From: Diphasiastrum complanatum
Lineage: Eukaryota > Streptophyta > Lycopodiopsida > Lycopodiales > Lycopodiaceae
Direction: 5' to 3'
Assembly: GCA_029204225.1 (NCBI GenBank)
Contig: CM055114.1
Location: 19,023,273-19,087,272, forward strand
Length of the DNA stretch: 64,000 nt
The notes beneath the pieces are model-generated. The model was not told the DNA's origin, did not search any database, and saw only the letters and a list, made by a program, of their open reading frames with translations. The translations under genes were made by a program, and so were the position numbers. Below, one piece after another: positions 44,524 to 54,895 of the stretch; the stretch's first letter is position 1; the number at the start of each line of letters is the position of its first letter.

Positions 44524-44953
44524 TGAAGTAAGAAAGGCTTACAAAGTGTACATTCCTTCTACGAATAAAGTTGTCATAAGTAGGGATGTCATCTTTCATG
44601 AAGAGAATATTTCCAATGTTGTCAATGTTGATGATGATGTTGATGTGGCTACTAATCATCATGATGTGCAAGATGTCTTGGATGAAGGTGGAGATGCCAC
44701 TCCAAAGCAACCTTCAAGGAGGACTCAAAGGCTAAGCCATCAAGGCTAACCTATGATGAAAAAGGAAAGCAAGTGGTGGAGAACTCTAACTTTGCTTTTC
44801 TTACCTCTTTTGATGAACCAACTTGTGTAGGAGAAGCAATTCAAAAGGAGGAATGGATCCAAGCCATGGACCATGAGCATCAAGCACTCATCAAGAACAA
44901 CCCTTGGAGGTTGGTGGAACTTCCAAAAGGCAAGAAGGCAATTGGGGGTAAGT
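44524..44953 (+). pseudogene. copia D linker and reverse transcriptase N-terminus
   Basis: The frame carries VISRDVIFHEENISN, an Asp/His-rich linker, then after a frame change FLTSFDEPTCVGEAIQKEE and NPWRLVELPKGKKAIGGK. It stops at 44953 where the solo LTR begins. The next codons, WIFKIKTK, are found at 45771 beyond it. Confidence 0.85.
44949..44953. repeat. target-site duplication TAAGT, left
   Basis: TAAGT stands before the solo LTR and again after it at 45767-45771. Confidence 0.95.
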
Positions 44954-45766
44954 TGTGCAAAAAGTACAAAAAAGGACCAAGAGTGGATCCTAATCTGATC
45001 CTCAAGAGTGGTTGTCAAATTACTTGATGTATCAATCTACTTGAGATTAAGATCAATCTAGATCAATTCTAGACACTAAATCCTAACAAGAACAATTATT
45101 AATTGAAGATAGGTGTACTTTCTAGTTTCACACGTGTGAAACACTATCTGAATATGGACTTCAACCTGAAAATCAAGTACACATTGATAGAACTTCAAAA
45201 CAATCAAAACAAATGTAGACAAATGGAGAGAATCACTTAAAATTGCTTCCAAAACCAAGATTGGTGTCTCACTATGATTATGGCCAAATGTGACTCTATA
45301 TATACAATAAGTGGGAGCTTGTGGTACTGATCATCCCTCTGATCCACATGTGTGAAGGTGCTTTGTCATGCAAAACTGACACTTGGACAAAACCTTCTAT
45401 TTTGAGCACTTTTGGTCCATTTTCCTTCTATATGGAGATCTACTTGGAAATCTTCTAGAAGTCAAAATTAGCCTACTTCAGCTCATTCCACACATGTGAG
45501 CTGTCCTCTACACATGTGATATGACACCTAACCAAAGGATGTGGCTCATGCAATCAATAGATTGATGCCATGTGTCATATGTCTAGAAAACTAGTTTTTG
45601 GCCTTTTTAGCTACTAGAACTTGAATTAAATCATATGTACAACCTATATGATTATGGTATATGACAAGTACACTATTTTCACATGTGGGAACAAGCTCCA
45701 CACATGTGTGTTTATCTATATACAAGATTTTTGGCTTCTACCAAGCTTATTTTTGCATTTTTCACA
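44954..45766 (-). mobile_element. solo LTR of the element C family
   Basis: This 813-base sequence starts TGTGCAAAAAGTAC and ends TTTGCATTTTTCACA like both LTRs of element C, with the palindrome TTTCACACGTGTGAAA at 45126-45141. It has no internal region and is flanked by TAAGT on both sides. It therefore arose by recombination between the two LTRs of a full insertion. The orientation equals that of element C (minus). Confidence 0.95.
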
Positions 45767-47013
45767 TAAGTGGATCTTCAAGATCAAGACAAAAGAAGAT
45801 GGATCAATCAAAAGATACAAGGCAAGATTGGTGGAAAAAGGGTATGCTCAAGAGTATGGCATTGACTATGATGAGACCTTTGCACCCATGGCAAAGATGG
45901 TAACAATTCGAACCCTTATCTCTCTTGCAACTCTTTATGGTTGGGACATGTGGCAAATGGATGTTACTAATGCTTTTTTGAATGGTGATCTTGAAGAGGA
46001 AATCTACATGGAGCAACCCGAGGGCTATGTTTCACATGATGATCCTAATCATGTGTGTTTCCTACAAAAGAGCTTGTACGGGCATAAGCAAGCACCAAGA
46101 AGTTGGTATGCTAAGCTCAATTCCTTCTTACTCTCTCAAAACTTCATCATGAGTAAGTATGATCATTCTCTCTACTTTAGATTGAATGATAATGGTGACA
46201 TCACTTTGCTTTTGATCTATGTTGATGACATTTGGTAAGCTTCACTATATCTTAGGAATAGAGATTGTTAGGACTTCTAATTCTACTTTCATTTGTCAAG
46301 AGAAGTATTCTAACTCTATTCTAAAAAGATTTCATATGGAAAATTGCAAAGTAGTTTCTACTCCTATGGAATCAAATGTAAAGCTATCTATAAGAGGTAA
46401 TGAAAGATCCTTCAAGGACATTACTCTCTATAGAAAGCTCATAGGATCTCTTATATGGTTAACCATCACAAGACCTGATCTAAGCTATGTGGTTGGCAAA
46501 CTAATTCAATTCATGCAAGATCCTAGTGAGGCTCATTGGAAGCTAGGAAAGAGAGTACTAAGATACCTCTCGGGATCTAGAGATTTTGGCATCTTGTATG
46601 GAGGATCTTCACCTTACCTTTGTAGTTTCTCAGATTCAGATTTTGTAGGTGATCAAATGGATAGGAAGTCAACAAGTGCCTTTGCAATATATCTTGGAGA
46701 GGGAGCTATCTCATGGCTATCAAAGAAGCAACCTACTATCTCTCTATCTTCCACCGAGGTCGAGTACAAGGCATTGATAACATGCACCAAGGAGATGCTT
46801 TGGATAAAGAGGATGCTATTGGATCTTCACTTGCTAGATTCTAAGAAGACACCAATCATCTATTGTGACAACCTTTCAGCCCAAAGCTTGGCAACCAATC
46901 CAGTTTTCCATGCTAGAAGCAAGCACATTGAGATTGCTCATCACTTTGTGAGGGATCAAGTCATTGCCAAAGAGGTGGTTCACCAAACCATTGGGAAAGG
47001 ACCTGTATTATAA
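45767..47013 (+). pseudogene. copia D reverse transcriptase and RNase H
   Basis: The protein resumes exactly at the duplication with WIFKIKTKEDGSIKRYKARL, followed by [38 protein letters not shown] and [13 protein letters not shown]. The catalytic LLLIYVDDI lies near 46208-46234. About 25 residues normally after YVDD are deleted, and the frame shifts to 46219-47013. There RNase H reads FSDSDFVGDQMDRKS, LSSTEVEYKALI and CDNLSAQSLATNPVFHARSK. Apart from the solo LTR and this deletion it is the best preserved pol here. Confidence 0.9.
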
Positions 47014-47081
47014 GCATAGATCTAATCTGGGAATGTGTTCAAGATCTATGTGAAAAGTAGCATCCAATGTTGAAGAGGGAG

Positions 47082-47503
47082 TGTGAAAATTGTCAACATT
47101 TCCTAGCTAGTTTGACGCCTAAATTGGCAATTTTTGTACATAGTTTTGGATCTAACCTTTCACACATGTGAAAGAAGCTTAGATACTTTTATTTTAGTAT
47201 ATATTTAATATTAAAGAAGTCCCAAACTTCAGGACCTTTGAAATGACACCAAAATCATGTTATTTGGACATATAGACCAAAATTGGCTATTTTAGGCTAC
47301 TGGTGTCCTAAAATTGGGTCCTAAGTTCTAAAGAGAGGAGAGAGAGTCATTCTCTCACCTATATTAGGCTGAAATTCGTGGAGAACAGGTTGGAGAAACT
47401 AATTGTATTGTTGAGAGAGATCAATAGATCATTGTCACAGTTTCTTCCTCCATTGAGAGCATTGCTTTGTGTACTGTCTTCAAGCTTTTCTATATGATCT
47501 TAA
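47082..47503 (+). repeat. 3' LTR of copia D
   Basis: It begins TGTGAAAATTGTCAAC after the purine tract and contains CTTTCACACATGTGAAAG near 47158-47175. The end is approximate. Confidence 0.7.
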
Positions 47504-47516
47504 GAGGTTTCCAAAA

Positions 47517-47641
47517 GTGGTAGGCTGCTGTTGGAGGGCTGGTATGCTGTTGTTTTTGGCTGCCATCAATAACTTTTATTAGTTTCTTTTGTTTCTTGAA
47601 TGCTTTGTCAAGTTCATGTGTATCAAAGATAGCATTAAGAT
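47517..47641. repeat. 125-bp repeat, copy right of copia D
   Basis: It matches 43768-43892. On the minus strand the following bases read MDSNSQNTWLRSLHNKLQKL in a 74-codon frame (47714-47490), of unknown origin. Confidence 0.8.
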
Positions 47642-47729
47642 GCTTTGCCATTTCTAGCTTTTGTAGCTTGTTGTGCAAAGATCTTAGCCAAGTATTTTGG
47701 GAGTTTGAATCCATTCAGGATCCACTTTT

Positions 47730-49148
47730 TTCACAATAGTAAGATAAATGAGGATCCCTATTGACTGTCTATACAATGTAGCATCAAATGGTTGTGACTC
47801 ATCAAGCTTAGAAAGCTTTTTACCTGGTTCAATAGGAGTGTTCACTGGCTTGCAATCCTACAACCTGAACCTGTGCAGCAACTCTCTAACATACTTCACT
47901 TGTGTTAAACCCACTTCATGTCCTTTTTGCCACACCTCCACTCCAAGGCGATAATGCATTAGGCTAAGATCTGTCATCTCGAATTGTTCCATGAGATCTT
48001 TCTCGATCATGTCTATCATCTCTTGATTATTTTCTGTAATAATCAAGTCATCAACATATAGAAAAACCAAAGCAACCATACCAACAAAGCATAAGACATA
48101 AAGATTTTGATCAGAGTGTGTTCTCACCATCCCCTTAGAACAAAGGCATCAATCCTGCTATACCATGTATGTGGTGCCTGTTTAAGGCCATAAAACACTT
48201 TCTTCAAGTGACATACCTTATTCTCCTATCCTTTCGCTACAAAGCCTTCAAATTGATCCATGAACACCTCTTCTTCTAACTCACCATTTAGAAAAGCAGA
48301 TTTCACATCCATCTGATGCAAAGGCCAACCAAAATGTGAAGCTAAAGCAACAAGTAGACATAGAGTATTCCACTTACATACTAGTTCAAAGGTCTCCTCA
48401 TAGTTGGTCCCTTTACTTTGTGCATACCCTTTGATCACCAATCTAGCTTTGTGCTTTGCTATACTTCCATCTGCATGATACTTAGTCCAGTATACCCATT
48501 TACAACCAATGGGTTTCTTGCCAATTGGTGGTTCCACGAAGTCCCATGTGCTATGCTTAGCAATTGGCTCCATCTCCTCTTCCATGGGCCTTACCCAAAT
48601 GTCATCATCCTTCGCTTCAACATAAGTCGAAGGTTCTTTGCTTTGAATAATGCTAGATAAGAGAGCATAATTTGCTTTGTATCTATTAGGTTGTGTCTTC
48701 TCTATTGTTGATCTTCGTAGCTCTCCCTGGCTAGATGATCCTAGAAAGTCATTCATGTCGCGGCTCTCCATCAATCTCTCAAACCACTTAGAGAGCTTCC
48801 TATCAGGTGAATGGCTTCTTGGTGAAAATGTATCCCATGGTACATCTTTCTCCTTGTATTTATCACCTGCAACTTCAATTCTTCTTGCACCAAAAAGCTT
48901 ATCTCTACCTCTCCAACTGTCTCTTGAGGTTGAGTAGTAGTATCTTGAGGTGTGTCCTCATGTCCATCACTAAGAAGGTCAATAAATGGATCATCATCAA
49001 AAGGAATCCTCACTATACCATATTTTCCACTAGATGTGTCCATCTTCTCAGCATGCTCGTCTTCATATGTCTTAGATTCATCAAAGATAACATCATGGCT
49101 AACATGTATTTTGTTCTCGACTAGATCGAAACACCTATAGCCCCTCAC
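47730..49148 (-). pseudogene. copia E reverse transcriptase
   Basis: The linker (49148-48771) has YRCFDLVENKIHVSHDVIFD and an acidic part. The frame 48774-48226 encodes EPSTYVEAKDDDIWVRPMEE, HSTWDFVEPPIGKKPIGCKW, KARLVIKGYAQ and MDVKSAFLNGELEEEVFMDQ. After stops, KKVFYGLKQAPHTWY and the intact catalytic box VFLYVDDLIITENN (near 48065) follow in 48130-47858. Similarity ends near 47730. Confidence 0.85.
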
Positions 49149-49159
49149 ACGATCATCAT

Positions 49160-50344
49160 ACCCTAGGAATATTCATTTGATAGCTTTTACATCAAGCTTA
49201 CATCTCTCTTCCTTAGGAATGTGTACAAAGCCTTACATCCAAAGATTCGCAAATGATTCACCTTTGGCTTATTCTTCGTGAATGCCTCCTCAAGAGTTAT
49301 CTTTGGTATGGCAATGGTAGGACTTCTATTTTGAAAATAGACTGTGGACTTCATGCTTCTGACCAAAAATCTATAGGTAGTTTCATCTCAGCTATCATAG
49401 ATTTGGCACTTTCCACAATTATATGATTCTTGCGCTCAATTACACCATTGAGTTCAAGAGTATGAGCTTGCGTAAATTATGTTTTAATCCCACATTGCTC
49501 ACAAAGATCATTGAGATCAGTAGACTTGTACTCACCTCCACTATCCAATCTTAGAACTTTGATCTTCCTACCTATTTGATTTTTGACCAATGCTTTGAAG
49601 CTCTTGAAAGTGGCAAATGCATCCGATTTCTTCTTTAAGAAGTAAATTCACATCTTGCGTGACATATCATCAATGAAGGTCATGAAATAGAAGGCTTTAC
49701 CTAAGGACATAGTCCTCATAGGCCTGCATAGATCTGTATGAATTATCCAAGATGTTCTTTGACCTTGCAATACCACCTTTGTTGAACTTTTCTCGATGTT
49801 GCTTCTTGTACACACATGATTCACACATCGTCTTCAAATGGTCTTCCATCATAGGCAGTCCTTTCACCATTTCCAGTTTTCTCATCAACTTGAGGCGTCC
49901 TAAGTTCAAATGACCAAGCCTTTTATGCCATAGTTCAGTTTGCAATGGAATGGACAAGATAAGTCTATGTTGCCCTCTAATTGTAGCATTCAACTCGTAC
50001 AATTTTGTGTTGGGCTCCCTTATACCATCCGCAATGACTTTGAGCCTTTGGTTCACATCTTTCACAAAGCATCGATCATGGGAAAATTCTACTTTCAACT
50101 TTTGATCAGTAATGACAGCAACAGAAAGTAGACTTTTCTTCAAACCTGGTACGTAAAGCACCTCCTTGATCGTCGTGCTTTTGCCATCAGGTAGTTGGAT
50201 TAAAACGGTGCCTATATCCTTGATCTTGCACACATCACCATTTGCTTGTGAAATGGATGTTCCATTATCCAACACTTTCAACCTACTGAACCAATCTTTG
50301 TTACTTGTCATGTGTCTTGTGGCTCTTGAGTCAATGTACCACAT
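49160..50344 (-). pseudogene. copia E protease and integrase
   Basis: The open 215-codon part begins MWYIDSRATRHMT, where the protease DSGAT reads DSRAT, so the glycine after the catalytic Asp-Ser is lost. GAG-pre-integrase follows (LWHKRLGHLNLGRLKLMRKL, CESCVYKKQ). The integrase core from 49697 to 49160 is in broken frames, with FYFMTFIDDMSRKM, VLRLDSGGEYKSTDL and a degraded ERKN region. Confidence 0.8.
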
Positions 50345-50359
50345 CTTGATTAGATGACG

Positions 50360-51224
50360 ATGCTAATATGAAGACACTAGAGTCTTCAATCTCACCCTCA
50401 TTGACAAGGTTACCTGCTTGCTTTGGTTTCCCCTTGCTTGATTTAGCCAAGAATTTTTGACATTCACTCTTCCGATGGCCCTTTTTGCTGCAACAGAAGC
50501 ATTTGCCCATCTTCTTGGTCTTGCTACAAGATCCCTCATCCTCCTGAGTCTCGGCAAATTGCTGCTTAGACTTTTTCTTGCCCTTGTCTTTTCCTTACTT
50601 TTGGCATGTCGCAAGTGCCTGATCGTTAGTATTTTGATGTCTAGCTTTCACCATTTCTTGTTGTTGCTCTTCCTACATCAAGATTCCTATGAGCTCGTCA
50701 AAGGTTGGCAATCTTTCTCTTGATGCTATTCCACTCACAAACATCTAATAGGGTTCTTCAATGCCGCACAATGCATTATGCACCAGCTCCACATCATGTA
50801 TGCGCTCACCAATAGAGTGCAGTCCATCCCTCATTGTCTTGATTCTGGTCATGTATGTCTGAATGTGCTCTCCTTGTTCCATGCGGGCACTATTCAATTT
50901 TGACCTCAAAAACATGGATGGATTTGACGTCTCGCACTGCTCCTTTAGCACATCCCATGTCTGTCTGGGTGTAACAACATCACAAATGTGGGTGATGATG
51001 TGATCCTTCACTAACAGGTTGATATAAGTCAAGGCTCTTTTTGTTTTTCTATCAAATGCTTTGATGTCGGCTTCATTTGGTGGTCTTCTCTTGTTACCCA
51101 TGATGATATCTCATAGTTTCTTCTCTATCAGTATGTTTTTCATTTTGAATTTCCACACTACATAGTTGGAAATCCCTTCCAATTTGCTAGTTTCACTCAA
51201 AATGGACTCTCCCATGTTCGCCAT
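50360..51224 (-). pseudogene. copia E gag
   Basis: Gag starts at Met 51224 (MANMGESILSETSKLEGISN, YVVWKFKMKN), has one stop near 51118, and then runs open from MGNKRRPPNEADIKAFDRKT to 50745. TPRQTWDVLKEQCE and MTRIKTMRDGLHSIGE are typical gag phrases. Beyond another stop the zinc knuckle CFCCSKKGHRKSEC is readable near 50450-50495. Three stops in all make it a pseudogene. Confidence 0.85.
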
Positions 51225-52029
51225 CCCAAAATTGCTTAAAATTTTAAGTGTAGGCTAAAAGCTGTATGTCGAGGCCAACCGTGATGTCAGAAGTTGAGAA
51301 TAATGACCTGCAATTTTTTCCTTACTAGGCCTCCCGCCGCTTTTCCGCCAAATTGAAAGCCAAATCGGCGTCGCCTCCCAAAATGCACTTTGTCACCAAC
51401 TCCCAACTACGTGCCCAATGGAATGGTGAAATCACTTTTGTCATGATCTGAACACTTTCTCCATGGCAAACACTCTATTTTGCAGTACCGTACTTGTAGG
51501 TACAGTTTGGGTGTCCTTCGTTTGAGGGTTATAGCCTTTCATTTGGGTCAAAATGAATAAAGGACCCAAAAATAGGAACTTTTCTAGTTTTTGAACTGTT
51601 TCTTCTTATTGAAGTAACTTCAAACTTTACTTGTAAAGGGACCCAACTCCCATTTCAGAGTGAAAATTTTTAATGAAGCTGAAGGCCAGTTTGCACTTTA
51701 ACTCCCTTTAGCCTTTTTCAATTTAATCCAACAGCTATCATCAATCCAATGGCCCAAAACGATTCTAGTCTGAGAGATTCTATGCATTGATCTCTTGGGT
51801 CCTCAATCCAATGGCTAAGATATCTTGCGGCCGCTACACACTCAAAAGCATGGAGTACCCATTCTTCTTCACTTTGCGCGACTTGTCCACCGACTCCTCC
51901 TCCTTCACAAGCTCTTCCAGCTATGGAGGGTTTCTCCTACCCTGTGAATTGCGCTCCAGGTTCCTCCTGATCACATGGCTATCATCGGCCACCTGGCTAC
52001 TAATTCAACTCCTCAGGGCACCCTCCTTC
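51225..52029. other. stretch between copia E and copia F
   Basis: It should contain the 5' LTR of copia E if one survives, but I see no primer site, no repeat partner and no recognisable gene. A frame at 51787-52032 is uninformative. Confidence 0.5.
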
Positions 52030-52436
52030 TAAATAAACAAAATGTTTCTATTGCCAAAGCTTTGCTAGCTTTCATCCTGAACTTTTGACAAAAGATGACA
52101 CAACACAACACAAAATCAGTCGTGCTCCTCAAAGGACCAAAAAATCAGCCAAGTACCATGGGGTACAAGTATTTGATCAGATATCATGACATCAGCAGAA
52201 GTACTCTAGATCGTAGCTAATTTCTCACTCTTGTAATTTGTGATTAGTTCTAGATGTTTAATCTTTATAATCTGGAAGTTACACGACGCGACACGAAAAA
52301 GTTCGTGAACTATATACTTTGTGCTTAATGCATAATATAGTAAGATGAAAAATACTGAATACATGTCCACCTGTGTGCGAGACAATTTTGTAAGAGAATC
52401 AATAGCCAGAAGTCCGCTAGTAAACAAGACATTATT

Positions 52437-53085
52437 TGTAAGGGAACTGTATTTCTCTCATGCCAATGCACTGTGTGGACCTGTCGCACAGTGCTTGAAA
52501 AATTAGAAAATCAATAGATAATATTGTAGCTATTATGCGCATATTATTTTGTATGATTGTATGATCTCAAATGAATATTAGTCTACTACTAGTCGTGTAT
52601 CTGATTCTTCACTTTTTTATTCAATTTTGCTTGTAAGAATCTCTCCCACTCAACAGATTTTCAATCTGTCTGATGCTGCCCTGGCCTTTTGGATGCCTCT
52701 GGGACTGTGCTTTTCACAACAACTAGGAAGTATTGTAAAAATTGCCCCACTCAACAGATTTTTAACTTGTTTGATGCTGCCCTAGCCTTTTTGATGCCTC
52801 TGGGACTGTGTCTTCGTTTCCCATTGATGATTCTGAGCTCCAAACCTGCAAAATACACCAAAGAAGGATTTCTTCCAGCCGGTTTTATCTTTCCAAGCTT
52901 TCACCTCCCTTGAAGGACTTTCTCACTTCGTTGCGGATCCTGTGACAAGCTGTATCCACTGATTAGGAACGCAGGACTATTGCCGCTCTGATACCATGTC
53001 AACAATCAGAAATGGAACATCAAGCATTCGCCATAAGCAATCACCAAAGAATCCGAAAGAAGAAGATGCACTATTAATCTATCTC
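52437..53085 (-). repeat. foreign retroelement piece inside copia F, with 101-bp tandem repeat
   Basis: The primer-site complement GCTCTGATACCA at 52986-52997, followed by TGTCAACAATCAG, marks a minus-strand LTR/leader junction of an unidentified element. Its interior contains a tandem duplication with 101-base period (52647-52747 and from 52748), each starting CACTCAACAGATTTT. Frames here are short and unassigned. Confidence 0.6.
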
Positions 53086-54107
53086 AGTGCAACAAATCCA
53101 AAAATTAAGTGTATCCACTACCACAAGAAAGGTCATGCAGTCATGGACTGTCGCCTGAACCCAAGAAACAAATCAGCACAAAATAGACAGGAGAACAATA
53201 ATAGTTTGTCCTATGTCGAGGAGTCAGAGAGCTCAAAAATGGGCGAAGAAAGATTGAATCGTGGTAATTTGACCGCCTACATTTGTGCAGACATGTGTGC
53301 AGAGTCATTTGTGCAGACATGTGTGCAGTGTCAACACTTGACACACAAGAAGTAATCCTTGACTCAGGAGCTACCTCACACTTTGTTACATCAAGACGAA
53401 TCATGTCTGATTTTCGAAGTGTAGATCCATCAAGATTTATCGTTCTTGGATATGGATCAAAACACCAAGTGAATGGTATTGATTCAATGTGGCTCAACAT
53501 TAATGGCAGAGATAGATGACTTAAAGATGTTCTGCTCATGCCTACACTACAACAGGACTTGCTATCGGTGGCAAGAATAGCTGATGCAGGGATGCGTGTG
53601 ACGTTCTCAAACGAAGCACGCAACATTGTTGATGCAAGTACCAGTATTCTGATTACTCAAGGTAGAAGAAAAGGCAACCTGTATCACTTGAAGATATGTC
53701 TGTCTGCAGATCAAGTGCATCAAACTCATGATGATTCGCTAGACACTCTATGGCACAGGAGACTATGCCACATGAATTCAATGGCACTATATCAAGCAAC
53801 CCATCATGGAGCAATCACAGGGGTCAGCATCTCGAATGCAACTAGTTTGATGACCTGTGAGGCATGTCTGAAGGATAAGATGTCAAGGACTCCATTTGTC
53901 AAGGACTCCTACAAAACGACCAAGATTATGGAGTTAGTGCATTCTGACATCTATGGTCCTTTCAATGTGATCTCAGTAGGAGGCTCGAAATATTACATTA
54001 CCTCTATTAATGATTGCAATAAATTTTTCAGAGTCTATTTTATTCACAACAAATCAGAAGCATTTGACAATTTCACAGAGTATGTGTTGGGCAAAGAGAT
54101 GCTTTAG
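53086..54107 (+). pseudogene. copia F gag end, protease and pre-integrase
   Basis: The zinc knuckle reads CIHYHKKGHAVMDC near 53110-53151; its second Cys is Tyr. After NLTAYICADMCAE and a stop, the protease active site ILDSGATSHFVTSRR is intact near 53358-53400. SLLSVARIAD-like and LWHRRLCHMNSMALYQ segments follow, then TCEACLKDKMS and the first part of the integrase core (LVHSDIYGPFNVISVGGSKY). The frame ends at 54107 through a shift. Confidence 0.85.
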
Positions 54108-54771
54108 TAATAAAGTGAAGCAGATCATAATAATTCGAGATGGAGAATACATCTCAAATCGATTCTCTAACTTCTGCAATGATCGTGGTATCATTCACAG
54201 AAGGACTGCATCTTACACACCGCAACACAACGGTGTTGCAAAAAAAAAGAATAGGACTCTAATGGAAGCTGTCAGATGCATGATGGCCTACTCGAAAGCT
54301 CCAAGAGTACTGTGGGCTAAAGCAGTAGCTATAGCTACTTACATTCAGAACAGGACAGGAAAGTCTAGTGTTCATCACACGACACCACATGAATTATGGT
54401 GGGGAAAAAAACCCAATATGATTCACATTAGAATCTTTGGTTGTGCAGCTTATGCACATATTCCTGATAAGCTTCAAAAGAAGCTAAATGAGAAAGCTGA
54501 ACAGGGATATCTTGTAGGATATGACAATAATTCATCATACTACAGTCTCTACATGCCAGAGACAAACACTGTGAAGACAGTCAGAGATGTCAAGTTTGAT
54601 GAGAGCAGAACGATGGCCAACGATGATCCTGTCAGTTATGAAGTTCTTGAAAGACAGGACTATGATCTGCCAATTGTGACAGAGGGAGTAGAGGACAAAC
54701 ACGAAGATGAAAATGTTAGAGTCGCTTCGCATTCGAATGACGAATCAGACGAAGAAAGTTTCGAGAGGTAG
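54010..54771 (+). pseudogene. copia F integrase core
   Basis: The open frame of 253 codons contains IIIIRDGEYISNRFSNF, where the Asp expected before GGEY is displaced, and TPQHNGVAKKKNRTLMEAV, where the catalytic Glu of AERKN is Lys. LWAKAVAIATYIQNRTGK, ELWWGKKPN, FGCAAYAHIPDKL and GYLVGYDNNSSYYSLYM follow, with an acidic tail. It aligns throughout with copia A 9100-9660. Confidence 0.85.
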
Positions 54772-54895
54772 CCTACTACTACAGTACCTGTAAACCGAAA
54801 TGGTTTCGGACCTAGTAGAGAAGAGAAAGGCAAAGGCATTGCAGTTCCAGGAGGATCTCCTAGAAGATCAACAAGACAACAAAAGGCGCCAGCAA

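Larger units (their letters stand above)
43893..47503 (+). mobile_element. copia element D, 5'-truncated
   Basis: It begins inside integrase, so 5' LTR, gag and protease are absent. It continues through reverse transcriptase and RNase H to a polypurine tract (GAAGAGGGAG) and a 3' LTR starting TGTGAAAATTG at 47082. A solo LTR of the element C family splits its reverse transcriptase. The LTR end near 47503 is inferred from where the 125-bp repeat region begins. Confidence 0.85.
47730..51224 (-). mobile_element. copia element E, minus strand, LTRs not found
   Basis: In minus-strand order there are gag, zinc knuckle, protease, integrase and reverse transcriptase, ending abruptly near 47730 within the segment after KPVNTPIEPGKKLSKLD. 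RNase H and both LTRs are missing, and no primer site is visible upstream of gag. It belongs to a copia lineage different from A, B and D. Confidence 0.8.
52030..54895 (+). mobile_element. copia element F, same family as A, fragmentary
   Basis: It has a partial 5' LTR (52030-52436) matching the first two thirds of the copia A LTR, a foreign stretch (52437-53085), then gag zinc knuckle, protease and integrase in copia A style. It ends at 54895 where an inverted Athila/Tat-like fragment begins. Reverse transcriptase and the 3' LTR are absent. It preserves the protease region that copia A lost. Confidence 0.85.
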
